The notes under the pieces: model-generated | What the model was told of the DNA's origin: nothing | What the model saw: the letters and a program-made list of their open reading frames with translations, nothing else | Databases searched by the model: none | Program-made: the position numbers and the translations under genes | DNA from: Nemopilema nomurai | Taxonomy: Eukaryota; Cnidaria; Scyphozoa; Rhizostomeae; Rhizostomatidae | Length of the DNA stretch: 64,000 nucleotides | Direction: 5' to 3' | Assembly: GCA_003864495.1 (NCBI GenBank) | Contig: PEDN01001361.1 | Location: forward strand, 372,001 to 436,000 | In this document: positions 1-11,900 of the stretch, piece by piece | Layout: each line of letters starts with the position of its first letter | Numbering within the stretch: the first letter of the stretch is position 1

Positions 1-196
1 TCTTACTGCAAGGCAATTTTTTGTTAGTAAAAACCATATTAACTCAATAATGAAAATCCATATTAGCTATTTAGTGCCTTTGAACAAAGCTTTTGCTATT
101 TAGATATAAAGATTCATTACCAGTTTATACCATTTATAATTTTTCAACATCCAGTTTTTATTTTTATATATGTATAAAAGTTGATTTTCCTTTTAG

Positions 197-304
197 GGAA
201 AAGGAACTGTCATTACATATTTTCTCAAAGGCAAGGAAGGTTACGACAAGTCTCTACCGGATCTGCGGTTAGCTGCCTCTATGGAGGAGCACAGTTTTAA
301 GTGA
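197..304 (+). CDS. Receptor guanylate cyclase, terminal exon (partial, 5' part outside window)
   Basis: This is the last coding exon of a membrane guanylate cyclase that lies mostly to the left of the window. A pyrimidine-rich tract ending in TTTTAG precedes it, and it reads in phase 0 for 35 residues starting GKGTVITYF and ending HSFK, then TGA at 302-304. GKG.V.TYFL..KE is the conserved tail that follows the catalytic domain in this family. The terminal exon of the complete cyclase further right (29277-29384) has the same length (108 nt), the same phase and about 22 of 35 identical residues. The two are therefore tandem paralogues. No splice donor is expected. I saw no obvious AATAAA just downstream. 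Confidence 0.85.
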   Translation, partial: GKGTVITYFLKGKEGYDKSLPDLRLAASMEEHSFK

Positions 305-2277
305 GGCTTCGATGCCAGTTATGACCTTATTATATCAAACATTATAGGATATGGTCACAAAGGCATTGCATGTGCCCCTTCGCTCTGGGTTTGTCATGGT
401 CTTGTGTGGTCTGCTCGAAAGATGTGGTTCCTGTACATAACAACAACAAAACAACAGCAGCAACAATAACAGCATAATTTCCAAGGAAGCGAGCTACACC
501 TACTAATAACAGCAACAGCTGTGGTAAAAAGAAAACCCGTGCCAATAGTCAATCCCGGTATTACCAACAGCAACCACTTCGCAGAGTGGCCATGAATTAT
601 CATGTCCTTTTTAGCTGATAGTCTGTGATTGTATACCCTCGAAATCACAGGTGCAATCGACTCCTTGTCGTAATGAAGCACCGTTGTGTTTTATTATGGT
701 ACTGCCCTCTTGAAATGAAGTAGAATGCATAAATCTAGTCAAACAGAAGATTGTGTTCGTGATTGTTGTAAGAAGTTTTTAAGGCTCAAGTGCAAACCCC
801 AGACAGTTGAGGACTTGCAGTATGCTTTGCACCAATAGAGCCATTGTTTTTGCCCAGACATTTCTGTTGCGCTACGCTAAAAGCAGCAGGCAATAGATTG
901 TCTGCAATACTGCTTGGTCGCTTATCAAAAGAGAATACGGTTCGTGGGCTTGCCAAACATTGCAGATAGATCAAGGTAATTTTTACGAAACCTAGTACAC
1001 TTATCAGGCTTAACTCAACGCTGCAATTACTCCCTGGACCTTGTCTTGTGAAACTTTAATATGATCATATGAAAAGCAATCGGATGCCTTGAAAAACAAT
1101 CTGCCCTTCAGAAGCTCTTTACCTACCATTCAAGCAGGGTTTTGTTTTCATTCAAAGCATGTACTTTTATATCCGTGAATTTTAGCCTCATTTTTGATTT
1201 ACACGTCCGCCTCTAATTATATTTTTATATTCTTCGTACGTACTTTAGGCTTCAAAGTCTTTTAATTTCTCGATCAGGTGACAAGCTTTGAGACATTATT
1301 TGCTGTCCGTCTCAAGCCCAAAAAACCATCACTGCCTGCAAAATGTTTTTTGCATGTTTGTAGTGCTGCAGTGTTCGATGCTATTTCGAACTAACTTATT
1401 AACTTATAAATTTACCCCCACTCTATGTCAGAAAAAAGGGCCTAGGCGTACTTTGATGTATTAGGCAAAACATTTGCAGTCAAAGACTCTAAATTGATTC
1501 AGCAAAAACTCTTCATTTAACTGATCCGCGTCGCTGTAGCTTTTTCAGATTTTTTGCTGTATGGGTTCAAATGCAGCATTTTCAATGCAATAAACCACAA
1601 CAGTTTCCAATGCTTCACATTTGCAAGAAATCTCACTATCATGGTCGTGGAATGCTTATTAAACAGTCTTGGACACCTCGTTTCAATGTAACTGCAAATT
1701 TGCGACTAAAGGAGGCTGTTATGCTTATGTGTAGCACTTTGAAGTCACGTGCTTTTGACGTTTCCATTTCAGCGATTTTCAGCCTGGTTTACCCTTCAGT
1801 GTGCCATTGCCGTAATGGGCATGATTTTATTTTTGTTCATAGCAAAATGCCGTTGCGAATCGCTTACTGCATATTTAAGTCAGTATATCGAGTTTAATGC
1901 TTCGCTCGTTTCAAAACAGATTGCTTTTGATGCCTTTCCCGAAAGTATCGTTGTCTTTTCATTTTTTTTACCCTTAGAAGAGCACCGTATTTTAAAGAGC
2001 GAGTCGGCAACAGTCCCGAGATCAATTATTTTAATTTTATGCTATACTGTAAATGTTTATCGTTTTGGGGTGTTTTGTATGCTTTGATTTGGATGTAACA
2101 GCATGTTTATGACGTATGATTTTCACATTGTCAAAAAGCGAATGTATTCTATTTCCGTAAAATGCTACCTGACAAGTATTATCGTGTTTCCTGTCTCGAG
2201 AACCTTTAGCGATTTAAAACTAATTAGCACGGTCTCGTGGTGGTTTGCCCCTAATTCTGTGCCAGGATGAATCAATT
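305..2277. other. Intergenic, no gene recognised
   Basis: Downstream flank and possible 3'UTR of the left cyclase exon, then unannotated DNA. The longest open frames (1571-1897 and 1749-2087) overlap each other. One encodes a hydrophobic stretch near 1790-1850, but I find no domain, start context or exon partners to support a gene. Confidence 0.5.
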
Positions 2278-2285
2278 GTAGATTA

Positions 2286-2716
2286 AGGCTGCTTCTACAG
2301 GAGGACTTTGGAACGGTTCTGTACGGAACCGCATGGCATAGGTACGGATAGGCTTCCCATTTACAGGGAGGGCGTCTTTGAAACCGTACTGTGCAGTACC
2401 GTTTCATTTTATCCAATCACGAGTTTCCTTTTGCCTCATTTCTAAGCGCATCTGGCGTGAACATTTCTGGGTGTTCATATGAGAACTTTTCAGTACGGTT
2501 CTTTACGGTACCTACTTTCTATATGGACCTGTTTGGGTGTGGCTAGCGGTTCTGCATAAAACGGTTCCATCAGAGTAAGCGCAAGGCCCACCCGTACCTA
2601 TTTGGGTACGGTGCCGTGTAAACGCAAGGCCCACCCGTACCTATTTGGGTACGGTGCCGTGTAAACGCAAGGCCCACCCGTACCTATTTGGGTACGGTGC
2701 CGTGTAAACGCAGCCT
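2286..2716. mobile_element. MITE-like element, hAT-type ends, with internal 43-bp tandem array
   Basis: The left end reads AGGCTGCTTCTACAGG. The reverse complement of the right end reads AGGCTGCGTTTACACGG, giving an imperfect terminal inverted repeat of about 16 bp. The interior is full of GTACGG/CCGTAC and GGAACGG motifs in both orientations and has no coding capacity. An AGGCTGCGTTTACAC-like end is typical of nonautonomous hAT elements (inference). The flanking octamers (2278-2285 and 2717-2724) match at only about 4 of 8 positions, so the target duplication is not convincing and the exact boundaries are uncertain. Confidence 0.55.
2581..2709. repeat. Three perfect tandem copies of a 43-bp unit
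   Basis: Copies lie at 2581-2623, 2624-2666 and 2667-2709 and are identical. Each contains an inverted pair CCCGTACC / GGGTACGG that could form a short hairpin. The array sits at the right end of the surrounding MITE-like element. Identity among copies implies recent amplification or gene conversion. Confidence 0.95.
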
Positions 2717-3407
2717 GTCTGTAACGACGGCATGGACAAATGCATCTGTGAAACCGCAGGCAAGAGTTTGGAGAGATGCGATCTATTCTATCCATGTGCG
2801 AGAGAGATGAAAATTGTTGCTTTTCCACGATAATCGATGCACAGTGATGTACAAAAATACTTCGCACCAAGCTTTCTTTTGTATTACCGATGCAGGCTGA
2901 TTGCTGGCGTTTCAGAAGGTGTGGCACTATTGTTGCATGTTCGAAGGCAGTTCCCAAGTGACCTATGTTCTAGGTCAGGCAAGGCAAACAAAAGCGCGTT
3001 TTGAATAGAAATGCAAGAGTTGAGACACCATGGTATGATGCTGTGAACAGTAGCATGGAATTGATTGCAGTTCTTGAATCGTTCTCAATTTAGGCTCGCT
3101 GCAACTAGTGAAAGTTTGCTAATGGAATCCACCCAAATGTCGTCAAACAGAGATAGCAAATCAGTAGCTTCTTATACGAAAACCTTGAGGCGATGCAAAA
3201 TGTGGTGTCAGTTAAAAAAGGAATCTTGCACGTTAGCTTTGCATAGGAACCTCCAGGTAAAGTCTTACGATTTCGTTTGCACCAGCACGTGTTTATCAAA
3301 ACGTCTGCTCTGATCTTCTAAAGGCATACGGGTCTTTCATATTTCTTCAAGTACGGTTTCTTCTAATAACGTTGGCTATTGCAAGTTTCCACTAGCTTCG
3401 GTTTATT

Positions 3408-3498
3408 GGTTCTGTTTACAGGATCTGTTTATAGGTTCTGTTTATAGGTTCTGTTTATATGTTCTATTTATAGGTTCCATTTATAGGTTCTGTTTATA
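3408..3498. repeat. 13-bp tandem repeat, seven copies
   Basis: Unit GGTTCTGTTTATA, seven contiguous copies with a few substitutions (for example GGATCTGTTTATA and TGTTCTATTTATA). Confidence 0.9.
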
Positions 3499-3726
3499 GT
3501 TATTCATATTGTTGCTTGATCCATGCGTTGAAATTTCTTCGTTGTCCTCTCTCGACTTTTTACGACCATTTTATGCATTTAAGTCTTGACTAACCTCAGT
3601 TAGAGGAAGACTTTTGCTCTACTCTATAGGAATGGCTTTAAAGCACAAAAATCATTTTAATCTTCCACGTCTCCTTACTTTGGGTACTGGAGCTTGCTTA
3701 TTGCTTCTGCCATGGCAATCAATTTG
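3499..3726. other. Unannotated flank of SINE
   Basis: No gene or repeat recognised between the 13-bp repeat and the SINE insertion. Confidence 0.4.
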
Positions 3727-3732
3727 AACGAG

Positions 3733-3998
3733 TGATGGATGGCTCAGTGGCTAGAGGCGAGGATGGCTCAGTGGCTAGAGGCGCTGACTACGGATCCAAG
3801 GGTCCGTGGTTCGAGTCCCTGGCATGACCAAACTTTCACCCAGAGTGAGGAGAGTTGCCAGCTCTCTGTAATTCCAGGCATAAGGAATCACGAGGTGTGG
3901 TCACATCGAGAGGAAGGACCAGGACACTGCTCGATAAGCTTAAGCTTCTCAGTGTCCTAAAATTACCTTCGGATGCAAGGTAGAAACAAATCAAATCA
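3733..3998 (+). mobile_element. tRNA-derived SINE, copy 1
   Basis: The head is tRNA-like: an A-box-like TGGCTCAGTGGCTAGAGGC, then CTGACTACGGATC and a B box GGTTCGAGTCC at 3808-3818, spaced as in a tRNA gene. From memory, CTGACTACGGATC resembles the anticodon arm of tRNA-Arg(ACG). The A-box segment is duplicated in tandem (3739-3759 and 3763-3783, period 24). The body carries a 9-bp hairpin AGGACACTG/CAGTGTCCT (3921-3929 with 3950-3958) and the element ends in an ATCAA-rich tail. AACGAG flanks both sides (3727-3732 and 3999-4004), a possible short target duplication. A second copy lies at 19484-19656 on the other strand. It is not a functional tRNA gene because the acceptor stem does not close. 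Confidence 0.8.
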
Positions 3999-4216
3999 AA
4001 CGAGAGAAAAGCATTAAGTGGAGGATGCATGCATACATGAAATTTAACAAATACCATGTTAAAAACTGATTATACTTGCCTTGTTAATTAAGAGGCAAAC
4101 AATGATGGTCATATTGGTTTTTTTTAAACGAAGCCTTGAACAAATGTTTACAGCAGCTATATTTCTTCAACAAAAAATTAAAAATAAGACGGTTTATTTT
4201 CTTAGAAAAGTCAATC

Positions 4217-4847
4217 TTAGGCTACGTTCACACTGCTCCGTTTTCATTTCTATCCGTTTTTGTCAATAAAAATGCGGTCCGTTCACATTTCTCCGTTTCA
4301 AAATGAAAACGCTATGAAAACGGTAGGCGTTCTCATTGCTCTAGCAAAAACGCAGTAACGGCTTCCCTTTCTATGCGGGCCCTTTTGCCGCAAAATTGGC
4401 GCCAAACCGAAACCCACACAGGAAGCCAGGCCATTCTTGATTTTGCATCAAGGAATCGATAAAAAATTGCATCAAGAAATTGCTTTGATGATTAAATAGT
4501 AGACGAAATGATTCCTATGCAACTCCGAGCAGAAGCCAAAGCAGCAAAATTTGAACAACAATCGTTTTCGCTCCAATGTCAGCTATTTTGAAATACACTG
4601 TAATGTGATTATTGGCGTATTCAGGATGGCATCTTGCTGCTGTTGTTAGCGTTTTCAAATGTCTCCGTTTTTGGCGTTCACACTGAAAACGGACCGTTTT
4701 CAAAACGCACCGTTTTCAGATTTATGCATTTTCGTTAGCGTTTTCAAAAAGCTCCGTTTTCACAGCGGAGCAATGTGAACTCAAGGCCAAAACGGATATG
4801 TTTTGCGCCGTTTTCATATGAAAACGGGGCAGTGTGAACGGGGCCTT
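4217..4847. mobile_element. MITE, hAT-type, about 630 bp
   Basis: The terminal inverted repeats match at about 27 of 31 positions. The left begins TTAGGCTACGTTCACACTGC and the right, reverse complemented, begins TAAGGCCCCGTTCACACTGC; both continue into CCGTTTTCAT. The interior has repeated CCGTTTTCA/TGAAAACGG motifs on both strands in its outer thirds, and no transposase. Flanking octamers AGTCAATC (4209-4216) and AGTCAACA (4848-4855) agree at 6 of 8 positions, consistent with a decayed 8-bp hAT target duplication. Confidence 0.75.
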
Positions 4848-5629
4848 AGTCAACACCCTAGCGACATAAAGAACAGTTGTTGACAATTTCTTGACAATTG
4901 CCGTTTGGTGTTGAATTAAAACACACATCTGATTTGTCTGTCAACACAACTCAAAATACTTCTAGAAAATCTGTTCCAAGAAGGAATCTGGATGTCACGA
5001 AGTTCTGACTACGAGGCTCTTCCAATATGGTACATTCATCCCCTCATTTGTTGTCATAAAGGCTAAAAAGGGCATAGATAATTTTTAATAGTAACAAAAT
5101 TGCTAGATATTGCTAAACAATTGGGGAACTTAACTGAGTATCAGTGATGTCAATGATTTTTGTTGTTGTCTCTTCCAAGCAGGTGGACCCTGGTGAGTTT
5201 CGAACTGAGCACAGGTTCCTTAGTAGCACTGTACATAACAGGTGTTTAGGTTCGGCTCCGTATAAAAAAGGCGATTCCGTTCATGGTGCGTCAAGAGTAA
5301 GGATAAAGGGAAATGCTTTGCAGCAGATGTTATTGTTGGCACGGAGCATTGGGATACTCAAGCGAATCGACCACTGCACATCTACAGAAAAGACTACTGA
5401 GGTTTGATTTGCCTATTCTTTATAGTGCTTCTTTCTGTCTTTAATGACACTCTTTATATTGCTGCTGATCAAGAATCGCTCCACCCTGATGACTGCTTTG
5501 CGATTGACGGAAATATGCAGGAATGGCGATAAACATAAATAGAAAGACTGCATCCAGCTATTTGGAATAATCAGAACTATATCTAGAACTTTTGTCTTTC
5601 TATTCTAACATGCGGTAGAGCTGAAAAAA

Positions 5630-5651
5630 GATGTTCAAAACTCTGAACATC
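5630..5651. repeat. Short perfect hairpin flanked by A and T runs
   Basis: GATGTTCA (5630-5637) pairs with TGAACATC (5644-5651) across a 6-nt loop, with an A run on the left and a T run on the right extending the stem imperfectly. Confidence 0.7.
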
Positions 5652-5930
5652 TCTTTTTTAACACCTTGAAAAAGCATTACACCTAAAAACGCAAAAGTAT
5701 TCTGAGGAGGAACTGAATCTTCATAATTTGATTTTTGATGAGGTCTGAGCATTTAAAATGTCCTGTAGGAAATGAATAATTCAGCTTTGATTGTTCAAGT
5801 TCAAAACATGTCGGGCTTCTAGTTCGTCTGAAAACTGACCTGGCAGGTAAACCGCAAAACTACTGGAATACAGCAACTGTTTTGTTTCTATGTAACTTGG
5901 AAAGACAGCACGTTTTGACTCCGCTAGCTC

Positions 5931-5971
5931 CATCGTCAAGCTTGTAGGTGTATACAAAAGGCTTGACGATG
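5931..5971. repeat. 11-bp perfect inverted repeat
   Basis: CATCGTCAAGC at 5931-5941 and GCTTGACGATG at 5961-5971, separated by 19 nt. No gene nearby. Confidence 0.85.
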
Positions 5972-8900
5972 TTCTACATTTATGGAAATATTCGACGTCT
6001 CCTACGAGATTTTAAGCACAAAATCTACCTAAAGTACTTTTAATTTCACCAACCAGAATGGGAAGCAGAACGATTGTGGAATGGCGTACCAACGCTCATT
6101 CCACTGGGCCATACGACCCAATGAATAGTCCTTATGAGTGTTTCTATATGGGTCAAGAAACTCTGTTCATGTGTCCACATATGTATGCCAAAATATCTAC
6201 ATTATATAAACAACATAAGTATAGTACACTTGAACTCAAAAGTGCATAGAAGTCATACCAGAGGTAGATTCAGGTAACAATATAACTAAATTAACTCATA
6301 AATTTGTCAAATGTTACAGCAATATAAGGGTGATTTTTTGAAACGTCATTCTCTATTACTTTACAATCGTTTGATAAGTGCGAAATCTAAAGCAGTAGAA
6401 ATTTGAAGCACGGAATCGTTGATACTCATAATAATCTGCGAAACACCAGTGAAACCTTGGAATTATTTTTGTGTGTTTCGTCCCAGGCGGTTCCGACCCA
6501 GGTGGTTTGAGAAATGAATGCTTAGTCTATACAAGCTCAGCCTTAAAGGCTTTGGCTTCTAAGAAAGATGTACGTAGGAATATGTGATGGCTGAGTGTAT
6601 CGGGTTGATATTGCACTTTGCAGCAAGTTTCCATGCAAAGGATTTTTCTGCAAAAAGCTTGGCCATGATAAACCATTGTGGTATAATTCACGGAACGCTT
6701 TATTCCGGCAGTTCGTTTTTCGTGCAACATTTTACAATAATCTATACTAACCAGGGGCCATCTATTTGGCAACATTTACGCATTGGAAGGAGCAAGTACT
6801 AAAGCTATAAGAACAGACTGCAGTACACGACAAGTTATTCATAACTGCAGCCTTTCGCACTTCGAGAAGTTTATATTGTCTAATGTTCCTGTCGCAGTAA
6901 ACTGCTTATTATTGTTATCAATTAACAGACACCCGAAAGACAAGTCTTGCGAGACAACGTATGTCATTAAAAACCGCAAAATGAAAGCGAATTGATTCAC
7001 TTTGTGGGACATAATATCTATACCCGCTATCATCTTAAGCATTTGATTGCACTGCCTTATCAGAATACCTTCAATGGCGATAGAAACTCCAATGACAGCT
7101 TTGATAAAAACACTCTTGGCAATGAATCGGGTTGTGCAGTGGCCTGATCAAGTTTTCTACTTTAGGAGAAAGCCATTGTTCGTCACATCTCGTCCTATCC
7201 GCCCAGATAACTTTTCTGATTACCAAGCCCAGCTCGGAACCCATACAACTATTCACCGTTTTGTAGTGCCCTCGAGTTGGTGGAAAAAGCAACCTTACAG
7301 ACTCATACTTTGACTTCACTCGGCAAAGTCAGGCAGGTACGCATATCCACGAGGAAATATCGAGGAAATACCGTTTTGAAAGTATTGCTTCCTCTTTCCC
7401 TAAATTTATGCTTGTGTCTGCACCTACAAGGCAAATCTATTCATTACAGTGTTGTCAAACAAGCGTTATCCCGCTTAGCGAAAATCCTATTGATAGTCCA
7501 CATATGTATGTGCTTAGGGCAACAACAGGCACATGCTCGTTGTTTAAGTCTTTCAGGTTTATATTCACCTTAGATTTCCTTTAGGAGTAATGTATATCTT
7601 AAGATATCGGCAACCCTCTGTCATTCTCTGCCTGTTGTGGCAAATACAAGATGTTTAGGCAAATAGCCTTTGTCTCTCAACTCCATGCTCGTTAAAAATT
7701 AAATATTTTCACAATGATTAATATTTCTTTACCACCAGACAGGTTCCATTGTCGATTAATTGAAGGACCATCCTGTGTTGGATGCGAGTTTACAAACAGC
7801 GTCTGATAAGTTGTTTAACGCCTTCGTTACAGTCTCGCATTGACATCAAATCAGCAACTTTCTGGGCTAAAAAGACCAAAATAATGCGTAACTATTCAAG
7901 AAAGCAAAACACGACTAAACACAGAACGATCGTCAGCACTAGTATCGCCAGCTCTGCTGTGTTACGATGACGAAGCAGATGCGAGGTTCGTATGTTTGTG
8001 TTTGTTCATATTAGCATCACACAGCTATACAATCACACAACATAATTTCGTACATGGAGAGATTGGGCAAGGGTTATGACACGCCTTTGAAAACTCCCTC
8101 TACAAAGCCAGTTTATCATTTTTCAAACTTTCAGCAGCTACTTGAGAGTTTCTATTTAAATCGATACATCGCTTTGGCCTACTGCTGTAGTTCGTTGCTT
8201 TAAGGGGCTGGTAGGGATACTGCGAGAAGAGGAAATCGTGTTGGCTGTAAAATCACTGGTTATAGATCTGGTTATCAGTCTGGCATTCTCAATGCCTCAG
8301 ATAAAACAGTGCTATAATGACGCAGTTTTTGAAGCAGTTTAAACGTTTGTCCATGTTTGTTCCTGAAAACCCATCATAGCCGTAATAGTCAAATGACACA
8401 TCTCATTAACAGTTGAGGTGTTTAAACCACAGGCTTATGCCAACAACAGTACATTCAAACTTAATTAATAATTAGGATTATAATTATTAGACAAACGTAC
8501 ATCTATGCGTGATTTCGGGTGGCCAAAATAGTGACTCAATTATCTCAAGGCCAAATTTCCATCTTCTAAACGCTTGGCTCGAAATGCAATTTCATTAAAC
8601 TTTGCTTGAGTGAAGCTTCATTATTGATTTTGTAGACGGAAAGTTAGGTTAGATTTAACTCTGGGATATGGTATTAACACCCGAGAATTTTGTTCTAGAA
8701 TTGTCTTGTGTACCTGATAGTGTTATATGGTTGAATACCAGTTCGTCACAAAGTGAGAGATCGATAGAAAGGCACGACTCACCCAAGGGGGTACTCCTAT
8801 ACATCTAGGATAGAGGGGCTCAGACTGAGGTGCAAACCATCAGCCCTAAAAATGGTTTTTAGCATAGACATTGACCCTGAAAATAATTTTTCCTGTCTTG

Positions 8901-11900
8901 CACATTCAAAAAGTAGCAAAGAATCTCTGCTCCATCGATGGTCTCGAGATCGTATGCACAGATACAAATACAATATATAGATATTTCTCAAACATACACG
9001 ATTTATATCATCTTTTAGTTTCACTTTGGTATTTTGGAACCTTTCAAATGTTCCAGCTTGCTTAATTGCTTAAATGTAAATTCTTTTACATTCAAGACCC
9101 GAAAAATAATTTGATGTTGCATGAAACTTGCGAGCGTCTTTTCGTCGAAAGAAAATGAAAATTTCATCTCGTCCAGCGCCAGTAACGATAGAATCAGCAT
9201 CATCGTAAACCCATAAAGGCATTTGCACCTAATATTCAATATTTTTGTGCATAGCTATACTAAAACTAACACCTACATATAGACAAATTTAGTTTTGCAC
9301 TATCGAAGTCATTTTTAGAATTGCTGTAGATTAGAATTAGACGTGATGACGTGAAAACAAGAATGTGACATTGCACATTGCTCATACTGCAGCCTTTTCA
9401 AGTGCTTGTGTCCAACAGCCTATTTTCTCACTTATAATCTACAATCTGCTATATCAATTTATCAGTGGAACATGAGAATACAGGGCTATTTGATATTTAG
9501 AAAGAAACAATTTAAAACCCGGATGTATTTCACCACGATGAGTTTTTCATAGTGGTTGAAAGGTTTTAATTCTGTTAGGGTCGCAAAGAATATCCTAGAA
9601 ATCACGAGGAAAACCCTATCGATTAAGCAATTTCCACGATGAAATCTATGCATTCCTTGAAACTGCTTTAGATTTAAAAGATAAACTATTGGTCAATGAC
9701 GTGTTAATCCAGTCAAAAGGCAGGTCACAATCGAGGTTTCACGTAGCTTACTCCAACATGCTACTAAAAGTGGCCATTGTTTTTTTGCCTTAGGCTTTGT
9801 TACCGTAATTACATATTCATGGTCATATACGATTGAGCATAACATCTGCTCCTGTCTTCTATTCGAAGATTTGGAGCTCAAAGTAGGGACAAATTATACT
9901 TGGCGATGAAATGATGGGCTTCAGTGTTTCTTTCACGCCAATAATGATCAAGCAAATGTGCGACAATCAGGATAATAAGTAGCAGGTTTCGGTATGTTAA
10001 ATGCAAGCATTGCTATTCTTTTCGATTTGCTTCCATCCGTCCATTGCACAGTAAAGGCGAGACATTTAATTTCATTTCAAACAGCTACTTTTTCAAATCA
10101 TGGACAATTTTGATTTTGAATAAATTCGTGTGGAAAAACAAGCCTATTAACGGACTTCTCTCGACAACATTCAAGGGCGTTCTGCACTGGCGGGCTCTCG
10201 AAATCCCTTCAAAGTCCACTAAGCCTAGAAATCTCCATTGAAATTCTTCTCTGCAGCCTTTTCGATAATTTTCCCGTCTTCTTCTAGAATTTACAAATTA
10301 CTTTAGCCAACCATGTTATTATAGTTACCTGTAATAAGGGCTTTGTCTTGAAATTATGTGCTTTCTCTTCATTTCTTTTCTACTCTTACTCCTGGCTTTG
10401 TTTAATGTACAAAATGTTGATAATCATGTCAAAAAACTTCAAAGATAGGCGTGTGTGGTCGACAATATCCACTGATCTACACAGTCGGTAATCTTAGTCT
10501 CCTTTAATCGTTCGTCAGTTCGAAGGGCTCTTTCATAGATCTAGCGCTTGTTGATGAGTTTTATCTTTTTGCGAATGCAGCTTCTACCAGCGATTTTGGG
10601 GAGATAGTAAAGTGCAAAAGCATTAAAACCGAGGCTTTTGCGTGATTTGAAAAGGAACTCCCAAATGCTTGCCCGTCCATATACTTAGTTTTTAAACATT
10701 CAATATAAATACTACTTAGGTATGCCTTATTCAGGCTGTTAGCCCTGGCCACATCTGGAACAAAAATCTTTTGTCTCAAGTTTGACAAACTCAAACCTTG
10801 ATAGTTAAGAGGCAAAATAACATCAGTTCTGTAGATCATTACGTCATTATATGGGTGTCGACATGGCTGCTTGCAATTTTTCATTTGAATGGCGTCATCC
10901 ACGCACCTCAGTTCAACACTTTTCATTTGCTCTTTGATTCTTGGCACTCATTGAGGACCCGAACATTACAATGGAGAATAAAAGGGGTATCTTTTTGTGT
11001 TAAAGGAGATGTTCTTATCGTTCGAGATGATTTTGGCCACTGGCATCGCTTAAGTCCTTTTAGGCTAAGCAACGTAATACTTAAATGCCTAATGATGATT
11101 TGAAGCAAATAACGGACAATAAGAAGCCAGAACAGGTAAATGATCTAAAACTATATTTTGCTAGGTAAAATGTGCTTCAAAACAGGAGTGGAATACGATT
11201 GTTACTGAAACAGTAAGGAACGGTTTCAGCGAAAAATACAGCTTGTTTTTATGAATTTGATTGTTACCTTGCCATTGTTCATAAGGCATTAAATAAATAA
11301 ACTAAAATTTGTGATGAACCACATTAAAGGCTTCAATTGGACACCGGAGATCCCAGCAAAGCCTCTTTGACGAAATTCTGGAAAACAAAATTTAATAAAA
11401 ACAAAAGCATTGAAACTTAGTTAAAGTACTGAGTTAGTGTTTTCAATATTCCCTTCTGAAAATAAAAGGCAAACAAGTCCAGAAATTCCACTAGTAGAAT
11501 GGATATTTGTGAAGCATTGAAATGCATTGAATGCTTTTTGAAATTCATGTTTACATTAAACGATGATTCTAAACTCAATCATATCGTCAAGGAGAACTCT
11601 GGAAACGAGGCCTGAGATGTTTTCTGTACATTGTAGCATCTTGCTGTGTTCATTTTCGGCGGTTCAAATTCACTTACAGTTGTTTTCCCATGGTGATATT
11701 TCTCCAAGGCCGGATTCCAGGTTTGGTGTAATGACTAAATTTGGCATGATTTTCAGTTGTCAGCACTCTTACCACAGGTCTTTTGCAAGTGTTGTGCTTT
11801 CAGTTACTTCTACTCGTTTCAACGCTGAGGTTGTTCCCAACGGCAAGTGGCTTGGTTTCTCCAGTGCTGTTCTTGAAGATAAAGATTATGTTAGAATTAT

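Noticed and set aside
1749..2087. Possible transmembrane exon (hydrophobic IAVMGMILFLFIAK)
   Set aside because: One hydrophobic stretch only; no flanking exon with matching phase or family motif.
3739..3830. A functional tRNA gene
   Set aside because: A and B boxes are present but the acceptor stem does not close, the A box is duplicated, and the body continues as a SINE found again at 19484-19656.
5621..5660. A terminator-like hairpin followed by a T run
   Set aside because: Intrinsic terminators are bacterial; the surrounding DNA is clearly animal, so this is only a small palindrome.
10561..10947. A 128-codon - strand open frame as a gene
   Set aside because: No domain, no splice partners, no recognisable similarity; overlapped by an opposite-strand frame.
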